This document shows positions 1 through 8,979 of a stretch of 64,000 nt of DNA, piece after piece. Under the pieces are notes generated by a model. It had not been told where the DNA came from. It made no database searches and saw only the letters and a program-made list of their open reading frames with translations. The translations under genes were made by a program, and so were the position numbers. The stretch's first letter is position 1; each line of letters opens with the position of its first letter. Source of the DNA: Meridianimarinicoccus roseus (GTDB lineage Bacteria; Pseudomonadota; Alphaproteobacteria; Rhodobacterales; Rhodobacteraceae). The stretch is taken from assembly GCF_003172915.1 (NCBI RefSeq), contig NZ_QGKU01000060.1, positions 62,001-126,000 of the forward strand, in the 5' to 3' direction.

Positions 1-847
1 AGATCAGCCTTGCCTGCAGCCATACCACGGTCAAGTAAAGCGCCAGCCCGAGGAAACTCAGGTAGATGATCAGCGAGAACACGCGCGGTGTATTGAGCTG
101 CGAGGCCGAAATCCGGATCAGTGCGCCGAAGCCTTCACCGCCGCCCAGAAATTCGCCCGTGATCGCGCCCGCCATGACGCCCACGCTGGCGATCTTCAAG
201 CCGGTAAAAAAGTAGGGCAGCCCGATCGGCAGCTTCAGCCTCACCAGCGTCTGAAGGCGGCTCGCGCCCATAGACTTGAACAGGAAGCGTTCGTTCTCCG
301 ACACTGCATAGAGTCCGGCCGCCGTGGACACGACCACTGGGAATGTGGCGATGAACGCCGCAAGAGCCACCTTCGACGAGATCCCGAAGCCAAGCCACGC
401 AATGAACAACGGCGCAAAGGCGACCTTGGGCATCGTGTCGATCGCCACGAGATAAGGCATCACCGCGCGCTCACCGAACTTCGTCTCGCCCACCAGGACA
501 CCAAGCGAAAACCCGAGCGCGACCGCGATGGCGAACCCATAGAGCACCGTCAGGCTTGTGGTGATCAGCGCGTCAAGCATGTGCCCGCCGGTCAGAAGGT
601 TGTTGCCAACGAACAGAATGTCCGCCCAGGTTTCAGCGGGCGAGGGCAGCACGATCGGCGACACGATGTCGAGCGCGGTCACCACCTGCCACAGCCCGAC
701 GATGGCCACGAAAAGGCCCAGCATGGCCACCCAGCGCGGGATTCGGTCGATGAAGGGGTCCTGTTCGATCCAGACTGTGTCGGCCCCGTCGTCCTGAAAT
801 CCGTCCGCGCTGGCCGCGCGGGTCTGCATCTTCGCCTGCGTGCTCAT
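1..847 (-). CDS. ABC transporter permease, NitT/TauT (SsuC/TauC) type, 3'-truncated by window edge
   Basis: Inner-membrane permease of an importer of the nitrate/sulfonate/taurine class. Reading down from the ATG at 847 gives a soluble N-terminus (MSTQAKMQTRAAS) followed by several hydrophobic helices. The cytoplasmic EAA-type loop that contacts the ATPase is visible at about 241-285 (FKSMGASRLQTLVRLKLPIG). The C-terminal end lies outside the window. The start overlaps the stop of the ATPase gene by four bases (ATGA, 847-844), so the two are translationally coupled. The substrate cannot be read from the sequence; the divergent catabolic genes suggest an organic acid or a sulfonate-like compound, which is only inference. 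Confidence 0.88.
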   Translation of the reverse strand, partial: MSTQAKMQTRAASADGFQDDGADTVWIEQDPFIDRIPRWVAMLGLFVAIVGLWQVVTALDIVSPIVLPSPAETWADILFVGNNLLTGGHMLDALITTSLTVLYGFAIAVALGFSLGVLVGETKFGERAVMPYLVAIDTMPKVAFAPLFIAWLGFGISSKVALAAFIATFPVVVSTAAGLYAVSENERFLFKSMGASRLQTLVRLKLPIGLPYFFTGLKIASVGVMAGAITGEFLGGGEGFGALIRISASQLNTPRVFSLIIYLSFLGLALYLTVVWLQARLI

Positions 848-1659
848 GCCTTCGCCTCCTTTTCCAGCTTGCCGCGGATATGCCCGACAATGGCGCCGAA
901 CTTGGCGGTGTTGATCATCTCCAGCGTGCGGGGGCGCGGCAGGTCGATGTCGATCACCTCGGCTACGTGTCCAGGGTTGGACTGCATGACATAGATCTTG
1001 TCCGACAGGATCACAGCTTCAGGGATGGAATGGGTCACGAGGAACGCGGTTGCGCGGCGTTCCATGCAGATGCGCTGCAGTTCCATGTTCATGAAATCGC
1101 GGGTCAACTCGTCCAATGCCGAAAACGGTTCATCCAGCAGCAGCACCGACGGGTCCGAGATCAGCATTCGGCAGATCGACACGCGCTGCGCCATCCCGCC
1201 CGACAATTCGGACGGGTAAACATCCGCGGCCCGTGCCAGTCCGACAAGGTCCAGCAGGTCCTGCGCGCGGTCGCGGTAGCGCCGCGCTGCCGCCTTGCCC
1301 TCCCGGATCTCGATAGGCAGCACGATGTTTTCCAGCGCGGTCTTCCAGGGCAGAAGCGTGGCCTGCTGGAACATCATCCCGATGTCTTCGCGCGGTCCCA
1401 TTACAGGGCGGCCGTCCAGCACGACACGGCCCGAACTGGGCGGCATCAGACCAGCCATGATCTTCAGCAAAGTGGACTTGCCGCAGCCGGACGACCCGAT
1501 CACCGAGGCGAATTCGCCCTTGCGCAGGGTCAGGTTCACGTCCGACAGTGCAGTGAAGCGGTTGCGCTGGTAGATCTTCGAAAGACGGGAAATCTGGAAA
1601 ACCGGCCGTTCCACGGCCGGTTTCGCGGTTGCTGTATCATGCAACGACTGGTCGGTCAC
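844..1659 (-). CDS. ABC transporter ATP-binding protein, NitT/TauT (SsuB/TauB) type
   Basis: Cytoplasmic ATPase that powers the importer; 271 residues, a usual length. From the chosen start: Walker A GSSGCGKST (55-63), Q-loop, signature LSGGMAQR (152-159), Walker B VLLLDEP (172-178) and switch His 210 are all present, so it should be active. I choose the GTG at 1659 because it overlaps the stop of the binding-protein gene as GTGA, the junction type seen repeatedly in this window; a GTG four codons upstream (1671) is possible. Gene order is binding protein, ATPase, permease, all overlapping. Confidence 0.9.
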   Translation of the reverse strand: MTDQSLHDTATAKPAVERPVFQISRLSKIYQRNRFTALSDVNLTLRKGEFASVIGSSGCGKSTLLKIMAGLMPPSSGRVVLDGRPVMGPREDIGMMFQQATLLPWKTALENIVLPIEIREGKAAARRYRDRAQDLLDLVGLARAADVYPSELSGGMAQRVSICRMLISDPSVLLLDEPFSALDELTRDFMNMELQRICMERRATAFLVTHSIPEAVILSDKIYVMQSNPGHVAEVIDIDLPRPRTLEMINTAKFGAIVGHIRGKLEKEAKA

Positions 1660-2678
1660 TGGCCGTTCCACATCGGGATGAACTCGTTCGTGTAGACCGC
1701 CTGCAGGTCCTCGATAGGGGCTTCCAGCGCGCCACCGTCCACAAGACTCTGGTGGATCGCCTCCCAGTGTTCCGGCGGCTGGAAGCCGAAGCCCTGAGAC
1801 ATGTAGGCGTCGGTCGGGGTCATCCGCTCCGCCGCCGCGTCGAACAGCGCTGAGGCGAAATCGCGATCCTCGCCCTCGGTCGGGTTGCCCGCAGCCATGT
1901 GATCGAGCGCGGTTTCCTTGTTCGCGGGATCAAGCATGAACTCCATGCCCCGCACCAGAGCGCGGCCGAAGCCTTCCACTACCTCCGGGTTCTCGGACAT
2001 GTAGCTTTCCAGTACGGCATAGCCGTTGCCGAAGAAGCCGAGATATTCTTCGGGCGTGATCTCGCGCAGTTCGATACCGCGCGATGCGAGGATCGCGGCA
2101 TCGCTGACCGCCCCGGCATAGCCCGCCACCTCTTCTCGCAGGAAAGCGACCGCCGCCGTGCCGCCATCGCCCACCGGCAGGAATGTGAAGTCGTCCGGCC
2201 GCGACAGCCCTGCGCCGTTCAGGATCGCTTCGGCGAAGGACACCTCGGCCCCATCGGCGGTACCGACCCCGACGACGGTACCGGCAAGATCACCCGGTTC
2301 GGTGATGTCCGACTCGGCGGGCACCAGCAGGCCGAACACGCTTTTCGGATAAAGGTTGTAGATGAACTTCACGTCCAGCCCGCGCGAACGGGCACCAAGC
2401 ACCGGGCCAGGTCCCGGGGCGCCGATCTCGGCCTGGCCAGCGGACATCGCCTGCAGAACGGAGGAGGAACCGTCCACCGCCTGCACATCGAGGATCAGGC
2501 CCTCGTCCTCGAAATACCCTTCGCCGATCGCGGCCCACATCGGGGCCCAGGTGATCGCGGACGGGTTTGGCACCGCAACGGTAATGTTGGTCTGCGCGAG
2601 GGCCGTAGCCGCTCCTACCGCCGCGAAAACGCTCCCCAGCGCCACGGCGCGCAGTGTTCCTGCAAGGCTTGGTGTCAT
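1656..2678 (-). CDS. ABC transporter substrate-binding protein, NMT1/THI5/SsuA-like
   Basis: Periplasmic solute-binding protein, 340 residues, first gene of the importer operon. A Sec signal peptide covers residues 1-28 (hydrophobic core, cleavage after ALA). The mature protein starts TNITVAVPNPSAITWAPMW, with the typical early region (IGEGYFEDEGL) of the NMT1/SsuA-like family (ligands: nitrate, sulfonates, thiamine pyrimidine precursors, aromatic acids). The ATG at 2678 is preceded by AGGGAGGA at good spacing. It is divergent from the hydrolase operon and shares its regulatory region. The ligand is not predictable here. Confidence 0.88.
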   Translation of the reverse strand: MTPSLAGTLRAVALGSVFAAVGAATALAQTNITVAVPNPSAITWAPMWAAIGEGYFEDEGLILDVQAVDGSSSVLQAMSAGQAEIGAPGPGPVLGARSRGLDVKFIYNLYPKSVFGLLVPAESDITEPGDLAGTVVGVGTADGAEVSFAEAILNGAGLSRPDDFTFLPVGDGGTAAVAFLREEVAGYAGAVSDAAILASRGIELREITPEEYLGFFGNGYAVLESYMSENPEVVEGFGRALVRGMEFMLDPANKETALDHMAAGNPTEGEDRDFASALFDAAAERMTPTDAYMSQGFGFQPPEHWEAIHQSLVDGGALEAPIEDLQAVYTNEFIPMWNGQ

Positions 2679-2730
2679 GGTCTTCCTCCCTGTTACCCCG
2701 GTCCGCTTCCCGGACGCATTGATGCAACGC

Positions 2731-2775
2731 AATCATCGTATATGATTCGTCCGAAAAATCACGTAATATATACGT
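2731..2775. promoter_or_regulatory. Two inverted repeats in the A+T-rich divergent promoter region
   Basis: The 2679-2893 region is strikingly A+T-rich against its surroundings. It contains AATCATCGTATATGATT (2731-2747, 6-base perfect arms) and ACGTAATATATACGT (2761-2775, 5-base perfect arms). A third, imperfect dyad CGATATATATATTTTCG lies at 2859-2875, just before the hydrolase ribosome site. They look like operators of a dimeric repressor (GntR type would fit) controlling both the ABC importer and the hydrolase operon. No regulator gene is encoded nearby inside the window. Confidence 0.45.
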
Positions 2776-2893
2776 TGCAAATAGGCTGGGGCTTAAGAAA
2801 TTACTTTTTTGATTGATTTTATTGCGCTTTTTTGGCTCTCGCCAGCGACGCTTGTGACCGATATATATATTTTCGCAAGACAGGGAGAGAACC

Positions 2894-3589
2894 ATGACCA
2901 CAGTCATCGAAGCGCCCGAAGCGGCGGAACTGGCCGTGACCGGCACGGACGCCACCTTTCCGGTGCGCCGGATCTACTGCATCGGCAAGAACTATGTCGC
3001 TCATATCCACGAAATGAACGCCGACGAACGCGATCCGCCGGTGATCTTCATGAAGCCGAAGGACGCCGTGGTGTCCGGCGGCGGCGAGATCCCGTATCCG
3101 GTATTCACCCAGAACTTGCACTACGAGGGCGAATTGGTCGTCGCGCTGAAATCCGGCGGCTACAACATTTCCGAAGCCGAGGCCGAGGAGCATATCTACG
3201 GATACGGGCTGGGGCTCGACATGACGCGGCGGGACCACCAGCCGGGCGTCCTGGAAAAGGGTCTGCCCTGGGAAGTGACCAAGGCGTTCGACAAGTCCTG
3301 CCCGATCGGCGAGATCACCCCGGTTACGACGTGCGGACACATCACTGACGCAGTGCTCAGGCTGTCGGTGAACGGCGACGTGCGGCAGGATGCCAACGTG
3401 AATCTTATGATCTGGACCACGCGCGAGATCATCGCCAAGATCTCGCAGCAGCACGAATTGAAGGCCGGGGACATCATCATGACCGGCACGCCCGCCGGGG
3501 TCGGGGCCGTGACGACCGGCGACGTGATCGAGGTGACATGCGACGGGCTGTCCCCGCTGCGCGTCACCATCGGCGGGCCGGCGGCGTGA
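2894..3589 (+). CDS. Fumarylacetoacetate hydrolase (FAH) family protein
   Basis: 231-residue FAH-fold enzyme, the short class that includes fumarylpyruvate hydrolase and acylpyruvases. The acidic metal ligands are visible as E78 and E80 (HYEGELVV) and D109 (GLGLDM). The C-terminal family signature MTGTPAGVGAV is present. ATG at 2894 follows AGGGAGAGA. It probably cleaves or decarboxylates a 2,4-dioxo acid at the end of a catabolic pathway, acting with the aldolase-like and dehydrogenase-like genes that follow. Its stop overlaps the next start as GTGA. The exact substrate is unknown. Confidence 0.88.
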   Translation: MTTVIEAPEAAELAVTGTDATFPVRRIYCIGKNYVAHIHEMNADERDPPVIFMKPKDAVVSGGGEIPYPVFTQNLHYEGELVVALKSGGYNISEAEAEEHIYGYGLGLDMTRRDHQPGVLEKGLPWEVTKAFDKSCPIGEITPVTTCGHITDAVLRLSVNGDVRQDANVNLMIWTTREIIAKISQQHELKAGDIIMTGTPAGVGAVTTGDVIEVTCDGLSPLRVTIGGPAA

Positions 3590-4215
3590 CCGCAGTGGCC
3601 GAGCCGGACCTGCCGTCACGGCTGGCCGCGCTCGGCACCGCGACGATCGGAGAAGTCGCGCCGCAAGCGCGGCTTTTTGGCCCCGGCCTGCACCCGGTGC
3701 AGCCGGGCAGGGCCTTCGCCGGACCGGCGGCGACAGTCCGGTGCGCGCCTGGGGACAATCTTGCGCTGCACCGGGCCATCGCGCGGCTTGCGCCAGGGGA
3801 GGTATTGGTGGTGGACTACGCCAACAGCCTTGAGAGCGGCCCGTTCGGAGAAATCATGGCACTGGCCTGCCAGATGCGGGGTTGTGCGGGTCTGGTCACC
3901 AACGGTGCGGTGCGAGACCTTGCGCGGCTACGCGACTCCGGGTTCGGGGTCGTTGCGCGCGGCGCCGCGATCCGCGGCACGACCAAGGCGGACCCGGGCG
4001 AACTGGGCGTTCCGATCACGCTGGCGGGCACGACCGTTGCGCCGGGCGACCTGGTCGTGGCCGATGACGACGCGGTTCTGGCCCTGTCACCGGACGGGCT
4101 GGGCGCGGTGCTGAGCGCCGCCGAAGCACGGCAGGCCAAGGAAGAAGAGATGATGCGCCGCCTGCGGGCTGGCGAGACGACCTTGCGGATCATGGGACTT
4201 GAGGAAAGGGACTGA
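3586..4215 (+). CDS. RraA-like / 4-hydroxy-4-methyl-2-oxoglutarate aldolase-family protein
   Basis: 209 residues with a GTG start overlapping the previous stop (GTGA). The RraA fold is indicated by the central segment LVTNGAVRDLARLR, with the Arg110-Asp111 pair that binds metal and substrate in the HMG/CHA aldolases, and by VARGAAIRGT afterwards. Family members are either class II pyruvate aldolases/oxaloacetate decarboxylases or the RNase E inhibitor RraA. Placement between FAH-family and dehydrogenase genes favours an aldolase of small oxo acids. The N-terminus is rich in Ala/Gly but complete. Confidence 0.8.
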   Translation: MTAVAEPDLPSRLAALGTATIGEVAPQARLFGPGLHPVQPGRAFAGPAATVRCAPGDNLALHRAIARLAPGEVLVVDYANSLESGPFGEIMALACQMRGCAGLVTNGAVRDLARLRDSGFGVVARGAAIRGTTKADPGELGVPITLAGTTVAPGDLVVADDDAVLALSPDGLGAVLSAAEARQAKEEEMMRRLRAGETTLRIMGLEERD

Positions 4216-4216
4216 C

Positions 4217-5107
4217 ATGGCACAGGACACCCGCATCGGGATCATCGGCACCGGACGCATGGGCACGGCCTTCGCCACGCGGCTGGCTGGGCAGTCCTTC
4301 CCTGTAACCGTCTGGAACCGCACACCGGACCGTGCGGCAGCAGCAGCGGAAGCGGGCGCGCGTATCGCCCCGGACCTTGCGGCACTGTGCGCGGAGAGCG
4401 ACGTGATCCTGACCTCGCTTACGGATTTCGCCGCGCTGTGGGACGTCTGCGCCGGGACTGACGGTCTTGCCGCGCAGCCGCTCGGCGGCAAGCTGGTGAT
4501 CGAGATGAGCACGATCCTGCCCGACGAACAGATCCGGCTGGCCGAGCATCTGGGCGCGCGTGGCGCGGCTTTCGTGGACTGCCCGGTCGGCGGCACCGTC
4601 GGACCGGCCTTGAAGGGCGCGCTTCTCGGATTTGCGGGCGGCGCGCCCGACGCCTGGGATCGGGCCGAACCCGTGCTGGGCCACCTTTGCAAGCGGGTCG
4701 AGCATGTCGGCCCGGTCGGAGCGGGCGCAGCGATGAAACTGGCGGTGAACCTGCCGCTGGCGATGTACTGGGCCACGATGGGCGAGGCGCTGACCATGCT
4801 GGGCGACAGTGATCTGCCGGGAGCAAGCATTGCCGGGCTGATGGCCGACTCCTCGGCCGGTCCGAACGTGCTGAAGAACCGGATGCAGGTGGTGTCCGAT
4901 ACGCTGGACGGGACCGACCAGCCGGGCACCTTCGACATCGACGGGCTGCGCAAGGACCTTGCGCTGGCGATCAAGTGGGCGGCGCGGCGGGGACGCGATC
5001 TGCCACTGGCACTTGCCGCGCTGGAAACATACAACGCCGCGCAGGACAAGGGGCTTGGCCGCTTCGACGGCGCCAGCGTCGCGCGGTTCGTGCGCGACGG
5101 CCGCTAG
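4217..5107 (+). CDS. NAD(P)-dependent beta-hydroxyacid dehydrogenase (3-hydroxyisobutyrate dehydrogenase family)
   Basis: 296-residue oxidoreductase. The Rossmann nucleotide motif GIIGTGRMG lies at residues 8-16, the substrate-binding DCPVGGTVGPA at 121-131, and catalytic Lys174 in GAGAAMKLAVNL. It would reversibly oxidise a short beta-hydroxyacid (tartronate semialdehyde, 3-hydroxyisobutyrate or similar). The ATG at 4217 is one base after the RraA-like stop and is preceded by GAGGAAAGGGA; an earlier ATG at 4199 is inside the preceding gene and less likely. It is the third gene of the catabolic operon. Confidence 0.87.
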   Translation: MAQDTRIGIIGTGRMGTAFATRLAGQSFPVTVWNRTPDRAAAAAEAGARIAPDLAALCAESDVILTSLTDFAALWDVCAGTDGLAAQPLGGKLVIEMSTILPDEQIRLAEHLGARGAAFVDCPVGGTVGPALKGALLGFAGGAPDAWDRAEPVLGHLCKRVEHVGPVGAGAAMKLAVNLPLAMYWATMGEALTMLGDSDLPGASIAGLMADSSAGPNVLKNRMQVVSDTLDGTDQPGTFDIDGLRKDLALAIKWAARRGRDLPLALAALETYNAAQDKGLGRFDGASVARFVRDGR

Positions 5108-5178
5108 GCCCCCGCGCCGCGACGACACCGAACGATCACGGCGGGACCGCGACCGGCGCCCGCGGGAAAGGGGGCCGT

Positions 5179-6003
5179 GTGCCTGACAGTTTCGATCCGC
5201 AGACACTTGCGGCCATGGCCGGCGCGTTGCTGGTGGCGGGAGCGATGATCGGCATTCTCGCCGGCCTGTTCGGCGTGGGCGGAGGCGCGATCAGCGTGCC
5301 CGTCTTCTACGAGGTGTTCCGCCTGAGCAACGTACCGCTGGATGTAGCGATGCCGCTTGCGGTGGGCACGTCGCTGGCAATCATCGTTCCGACCTCGGTG
5401 GTGTCGGCCCGCGCCCATGCGCGCCGCGGCACGGTGGACATGGCTCTACTGCGGACCTGGGCAGTGCCGGTGCTGGTTGGCGTGCTGACCGGCAGCGCCA
5501 TCGCGCGCTATGCCGACCCGGCTCTTTTCCAGATCGTCTTCGTGGCTGTGGCGACGACTAACGCGGTCAAGATGCTGGTCGGCGGCAACTGGCGCCTGCG
5601 TGACACGATGCCGGGGCGCGCGGTGACCGCAGCAAGCGGCGCGTTGATAGGGCTTCTGTCGGCGCTGATGGGGATCGGCGGCGGCGCCATTTCCAACCTG
5701 TTCCTGACCCTGCACGGCCGGTCAATGCGCGAGGCGGTGTCCACCTCGGCGGGCGTTGGCGTGCTGATCGCCGTTCCCGGCGCACTCGGCTACATGGCGG
5801 CGGGCTGGGGCAAGCCGGGCCTGCCCTTCGACGCCATCGGTTACGTCTCCTTCCTGACACTGGCGGTTACCCTGCCCACGACGCTGCTGACCACGCGGTT
5901 CGGCGCAAGTCTTGCGCACAGCCTGCCCAAGGAAGTGCTGACACGGTTGTTCGGTCTGTTCCTGCTGTGCGTCAGTGCGCGGTTCATCGTGGCGCTGTTC
6001 TGA
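5179..6003 (+). CDS. TauE/SafE-family sulfite/organic anion exporter
   Basis: 274-residue inner-membrane protein with about eight hydrophobic segments arranged as two similar halves. Each half has a glycine-rich signature (GLFGVGGGAISVP near the N-terminus, ALMGIGGGAISN in the middle), characteristic of TauE/SafE permeases that export sulfite, sulfoacetate or related anions. GTG at 5179 follows AAAGGGGG; longer readings upstream run into a non-hydrophobic, Arg-rich sequence and are rejected. Located 71 bases after the dehydrogenase gene, it is probably co-transcribed. A sulfonate pathway is a reasonable guess, but no desulfonating enzyme is seen. Confidence 0.87.
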   Translation: MPDSFDPQTLAAMAGALLVAGAMIGILAGLFGVGGGAISVPVFYEVFRLSNVPLDVAMPLAVGTSLAIIVPTSVVSARAHARRGTVDMALLRTWAVPVLVGVLTGSAIARYADPALFQIVFVAVATTNAVKMLVGGNWRLRDTMPGRAVTAASGALIGLLSALMGIGGGAISNLFLTLHGRSMREAVSTSAGVGVLIAVPGALGYMAAGWGKPGLPFDAIGYVSFLTLAVTLPTTLLTTRFGASLAHSLPKEVLTRLFGLFLLCVSARFIVALF

Positions 6004-6386
6004 CAACCGGCAGTGCCTATTGAGGCAGGCAAGACGGGTCAAAGCGCGGCCGCGCGATGACCTGCCCCTGACAAGGCGGAGCATTCGGCCGTCGGCATCC
6101 CGGCGACACCGGGCGGCAGATTCACCCCCAAAGCCGCCCGCGGGTCCCACGTCATTGCAAAAGGCAAGCGGCCGCAACGCGGCTTGGCGGCGCGATCCAG
6201 GCGTCCCCCGGCGCGGGCTCGCGGGCGAAGCTGGCTTCCATCCAGCAAACCGCCTGCCGATAGGGCAGCGCGGTGCGCGCGGCCTGACATCAAAACCGCA
6301 AGGCGGATTTTTCGCCCGCAAGGGGTGGTCGCGGCGCGCCCGGACGGCGAAGGTGGCCGGGTGCGCAAATCGAGGACAAGAGGCCC
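6004..6386. other. Intergenic stretch without a supported gene
   Basis: 383 bases between the TauE/SafE and transglutaminase-like genes. The open frames here are Arg/Pro/Ala-rich, have no ribosome site and no recognisable domain. The only structured element I see is the short hairpin with flanking A and T runs at 6292-6312. Confidence 0.5.
6292..6312. terminator. Possible short terminator hairpin
   Basis: AAAA-CCGC-AAG-GCGG-ATTTTT: a four-pair G+C stem with a three-base loop, flanked by an A run and a T run. It could end transcription of the TauE/SafE operon, but the stem is short and it sits 290 bases downstream of the stop. Confidence 0.3.
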
Positions 6387-7184
6387 ATGCTGATCCATAT
6401 CGACGTGACGATGTCCTACCGGCTCGACCTTGGCAGGTCGGTGCTGCTTGCCATCGAAGCCGCCCAGACAGCGGGCCAGTCCGTGCTGTCCGACAGACTG
6501 GATTGCGGCGGCGCGTGGCCGCGCCATATCCCCGGCGAGGCGGGTATCGGCCGCCGCATCCACATTGGGCTCGACGGCCCCATGATGCAGCTTGGCTATG
6601 CCGCGACGGTCGATGTAACACGCCCTGCCACCGCGCTGGAGCCGTTGCGCGAACACCCGGTGCACGATCTGCCGGCCGAAGCGCTGCCGTTTCTGCGGCC
6701 GTCGCGCTACTGCCAGTCCGACATGTTCGGCGTCTTCGTCGCCCGGCGTTTCGGGGCGCTGTCCGGCGGCACCAAAATCGCCGCCATTCGGGACTGGGTG
6801 GGACAGGAGATGACCTATGTGCCCGACGCGTCCAGCTCCGCGACGACCGTGCTTGACACCTTCGCCACCCGCGAGGGCGTATGCCGCGACTATGCCCACA
6901 TGGTCTGCGCGCTGGCCCGCGCCGCGAATATACCTGCGCGCTATGCTTCGGTCTATGCTCCAGATGTGGTGCCGCCGGATTTCCATGCCGTTGCGCAAGT
7001 CTGGCTGGAGGGCGACTGGCACCTTGTCGATGCCACCGGTATGAGTCGGCCCGACGACACCGTCGTCATCACTGCCGGGCGCGATGCCTGCGATGTCGCC
7101 TTCATGGAAACCGTCCAGAACGCCCAGTTCGTGGCCCAATCGGTACTGGTCTCGCGCGGGAACACGGGGGCGGCCTTCGGATGA
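6387..7184 (+). CDS. Transglutaminase-like cysteine peptidase-fold protein
   Basis: 265 residues. A bacterial transglutaminase N-terminal beta domain (about 1-100) is followed by the papain-like transglutaminase core. The catalytic triad is visible: Cys166 in EGVCRDYAHM, His200 in PPDFHAVAQVWL, Asp215 in WHLVDATG. There is no signal peptide, so it is cytoplasmic. Such proteins act as proteases, amidases or peptide cross-linkers; the substrate is unknown. It stands alone, with over 200 bases on either side. Confidence 0.85.
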   Translation: MLIHIDVTMSYRLDLGRSVLLAIEAAQTAGQSVLSDRLDCGGAWPRHIPGEAGIGRRIHIGLDGPMMQLGYAATVDVTRPATALEPLREHPVHDLPAEALPFLRPSRYCQSDMFGVFVARRFGALSGGTKIAAIRDWVGQEMTYVPDASSSATTVLDTFATREGVCRDYAHMVCALARAANIPARYASVYAPDVVPPDFHAVAQVWLEGDWHLVDATGMSRPDDTVVITAGRDACDVAFMETVQNAQFVAQSVLVSRGNTGAAFG

Positions 7185-7415
7185 CGCCGCTACACTTTCC
7201 CTTACGCCGCGCACCCCCTTCGGGCGGCGGGCACCAACCGGCATTGGTCGGCGACGCGAGGCCGAACGATGGGCATACCGGGCCGAACGGCGGATTCCCC
7301 ACATAAAAGACACCCCCTGCTATACCATCGGGAACCCGACAGCGCCGCTCCGCCATGCGATAAGGTTTCTCAGCAGAACGCGATAACAGACCCTCATCAA
7401 AGCGGCGGATCACAC

Positions 7416-7649
7416 ATGTATCAGGAACAGGCCCAGACTCAGGAACCGTTGCGCAGTGGCGGCATCACCCTGATGAGCTTTATTGCGGCTGACGTGGTCC
7501 TGACCGTCTTCCTCGCATCCGCGCTCAAGTCGCTGGGATTCGGCATCGTGCAGGCGATTGCCGCAGCCTGGCTGGCGGGGGGGTTCCTGACCGTCGCTGT
7601 CGTTATGACCGCCGCCCTGCTGGCACAGGCCCCGGCGCAGCGCGTCTGA
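7416..7649 (+). CDS. Small two-helix membrane protein, unknown function
   Basis: 77 residues starting MYQEQAQTQEPLRSGG, then two hydrophobic segments (about residues 19-40 and 46-70) separated by a short turn. No family is recognised. The ATG at 7416 is preferred because the upstream extension is Pro/His/Arg-rich and not membrane-like; the ribosome site (AAAGCGGCGG) is weak. Convergent with arsJ. A weak hairpin (GGACAG 7653-7658 with CTGTCC 7672-7677) lies between them. Confidence 0.6.
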   Translation: MYQEQAQTQEPLRSGGITLMSFIAADVVLTVFLASALKSLGFGIVQAIAAAWLAGGFLTVAVVMTAALLAQAPAQRV

Positions 7650-7707
7650 CCCGGACAGTCCGCCAACTGCGCTGTCCCAAAGGGTCCGTGCGCAAGACGT
7701 CAGCCCC

Positions 7708-8979
7708 TTAGGTCAGTACGCCTTCGGGCTGGGGCGCCGGTTTCAGGCGCCCCGCCGCCAGAGCACTTAACGCAATCATGACCGCGGCCGTTCCAAGGCA
7801 AAGCGCAAGTCCGCCGGTCTGGTATGTCAAGCCCGACAAGAGCGTGCCCACAAGACGCCCAGCCGCGTTGGCCATGTAATAGAACCCCACATCCATCGTC
7901 ACCCGCTCGTCCCGGCTGAAGGCCAGCACGAGATAGGAATGCAGCGCCGAGTTCACCGCGAAGAGGCCGCCGAACAGCAACAGGCCAACCACAAGCGTTG
8001 CCGTCAGCCAAGGGGCAGGGACCGGCGACAGTGCCGCCGCAATCGCCAGACCCGCCGGGACCACGAACAGCCAAAGCGCCCAGCGGCGTGCGGCGGGGAT
8101 CAGTTCAGCCTCGCTGCGGCGGGCGGCGCCAAGCAGCCGGGGCGCGGAGGCCTGGACCGCACCATAAAGGATGATCCAGACCGCCATGAACGTGCCGATC
8201 ATAAAGAAGGCGGCGCGGTTCCCCGCCTCGCTTCCATCGGACAGCACCGCGTAGAAATAGATCGGGATGCCGACCACGAACCACACGTCACGTGCCCCGA
8301 ACAGAAATACCCGCGCCGCCGATAGCCAGTTGATGTTGCGCGATCGCGAGAACACCTCGGTGAATTTGGTGCCCTTGCGTCCGCGCGGCAGCCCCGACGG
8401 CATGAATACCGCGACCGCCATCAGGATGATCCCCAGCACCGCCGCCAGCGCCAGCGCCGAGGCCGAGAAGCCCAGCGTCGCCAGCAGCGCCGCCCCCAGC
8501 AGGAAGCCAAGGCCCTTCACGGCATTCTTCGACCCGGTCAGCACCGCGACCCAGCGAAAGAGGCCGCCACCGTCCTTCGGGGCCAGCAGCTTGACCGCGC
8601 TTTTGGAGGACATCTTGGCAAGGTCCTTGGCCACACCGCTTGCTCCCTGCACCAGCATGACGAACACGACCGAGGTCGCCACGGCCCAGCCGGGATCGAG
8701 CTGCGCCAGTGCCACCAGTGCCAAGACCTGCAGCCCCAGCCCGGCATAGAGCGTCGCCGTCAGCCCGAAGCGTACTGCGATCCAGCCCGCCGAAAGGTTG
8801 GTAACAATACCGGCCACCTCGTAGAGCACGAAGAGGTAGGCCAGTTGCACCGGTGAGAAGCCAAGCGTGTGGAAATGCAGCAGCACCAGCATTCGCAGCG
8901 CGCCATCGGTCAGCATGAAGGCCCAGTAGGCAGCCGTCACGGCGATATAGGCCGACAGTCCTTCGGGCCGGTCAGTCAC
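7708..8979 (-). CDS. arsJ: ArsJ-like MFS exporter of organoarsenicals
   Basis: 423-residue major-facilitator protein with about twelve hydrophobic segments, starting [22 protein letters not shown] at 8979 overlaps the GAPDH stop as GTGA. The call ArsJ rests on its coupling to a dedicated GAPDH and an ArsR/ArsC gene. In the known arsJ pathway GAPDH forms 1-arseno-3-phosphoglycerate from arsenate, and ArsJ exports this unstable ester, which then hydrolyses outside. The central segment [17 protein letters not shown] agrees with ArsJ as I remember it. Last gene of the operon. Confidence 0.8.
   Translation of the reverse strand: MTDRPEGLSAYIAVTAAYWAFMLTDGALRMLVLLHFHTLGFSPVQLAYLFVLYEVAGIVTNLSAGWIAVRFGLTATLYAGLGLQVLALVALAQLDPGWAVATSVVFVMLVQGASGVAKDLAKMSSKSAVKLLAPKDGGGLFRWVAVLTGSKNAVKGLGFLLGAALLATLGFSASALALAAVLGIILMAVAVFMPSGLPRGRKGTKFTEVFSRSRNINWLSAARVFLFGARDVWFVVGIPIYFYAVLSDGSEAGNRAAFFMIGTFMAVWIILYGAVQASAPRLLGAARRSEAELIPAARRWALWLFVVPAGLAIAAALSPVPAPWLTATLVVGLLLFGGLFAVNSALHSYLVLAFSRDERVTMDVGFYYMANAAGRLVGTLLSGLTYQTGGLALCLGTAAVMIALSALAAGRLKPAPQPEGVLT

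Noticed and set aside
4217-5107. Arsenic-related or glyoxylate-specific role for the dehydrogenase
   Set aside because: No feature separates members of this family by substrate here; only the general family call is supported.
5975-6856. 293-codon frame across the gap before the transglutaminase gene
   Set aside because: Arg/Pro-rich composition, no ribosome site, overlaps two well-supported genes in another frame.
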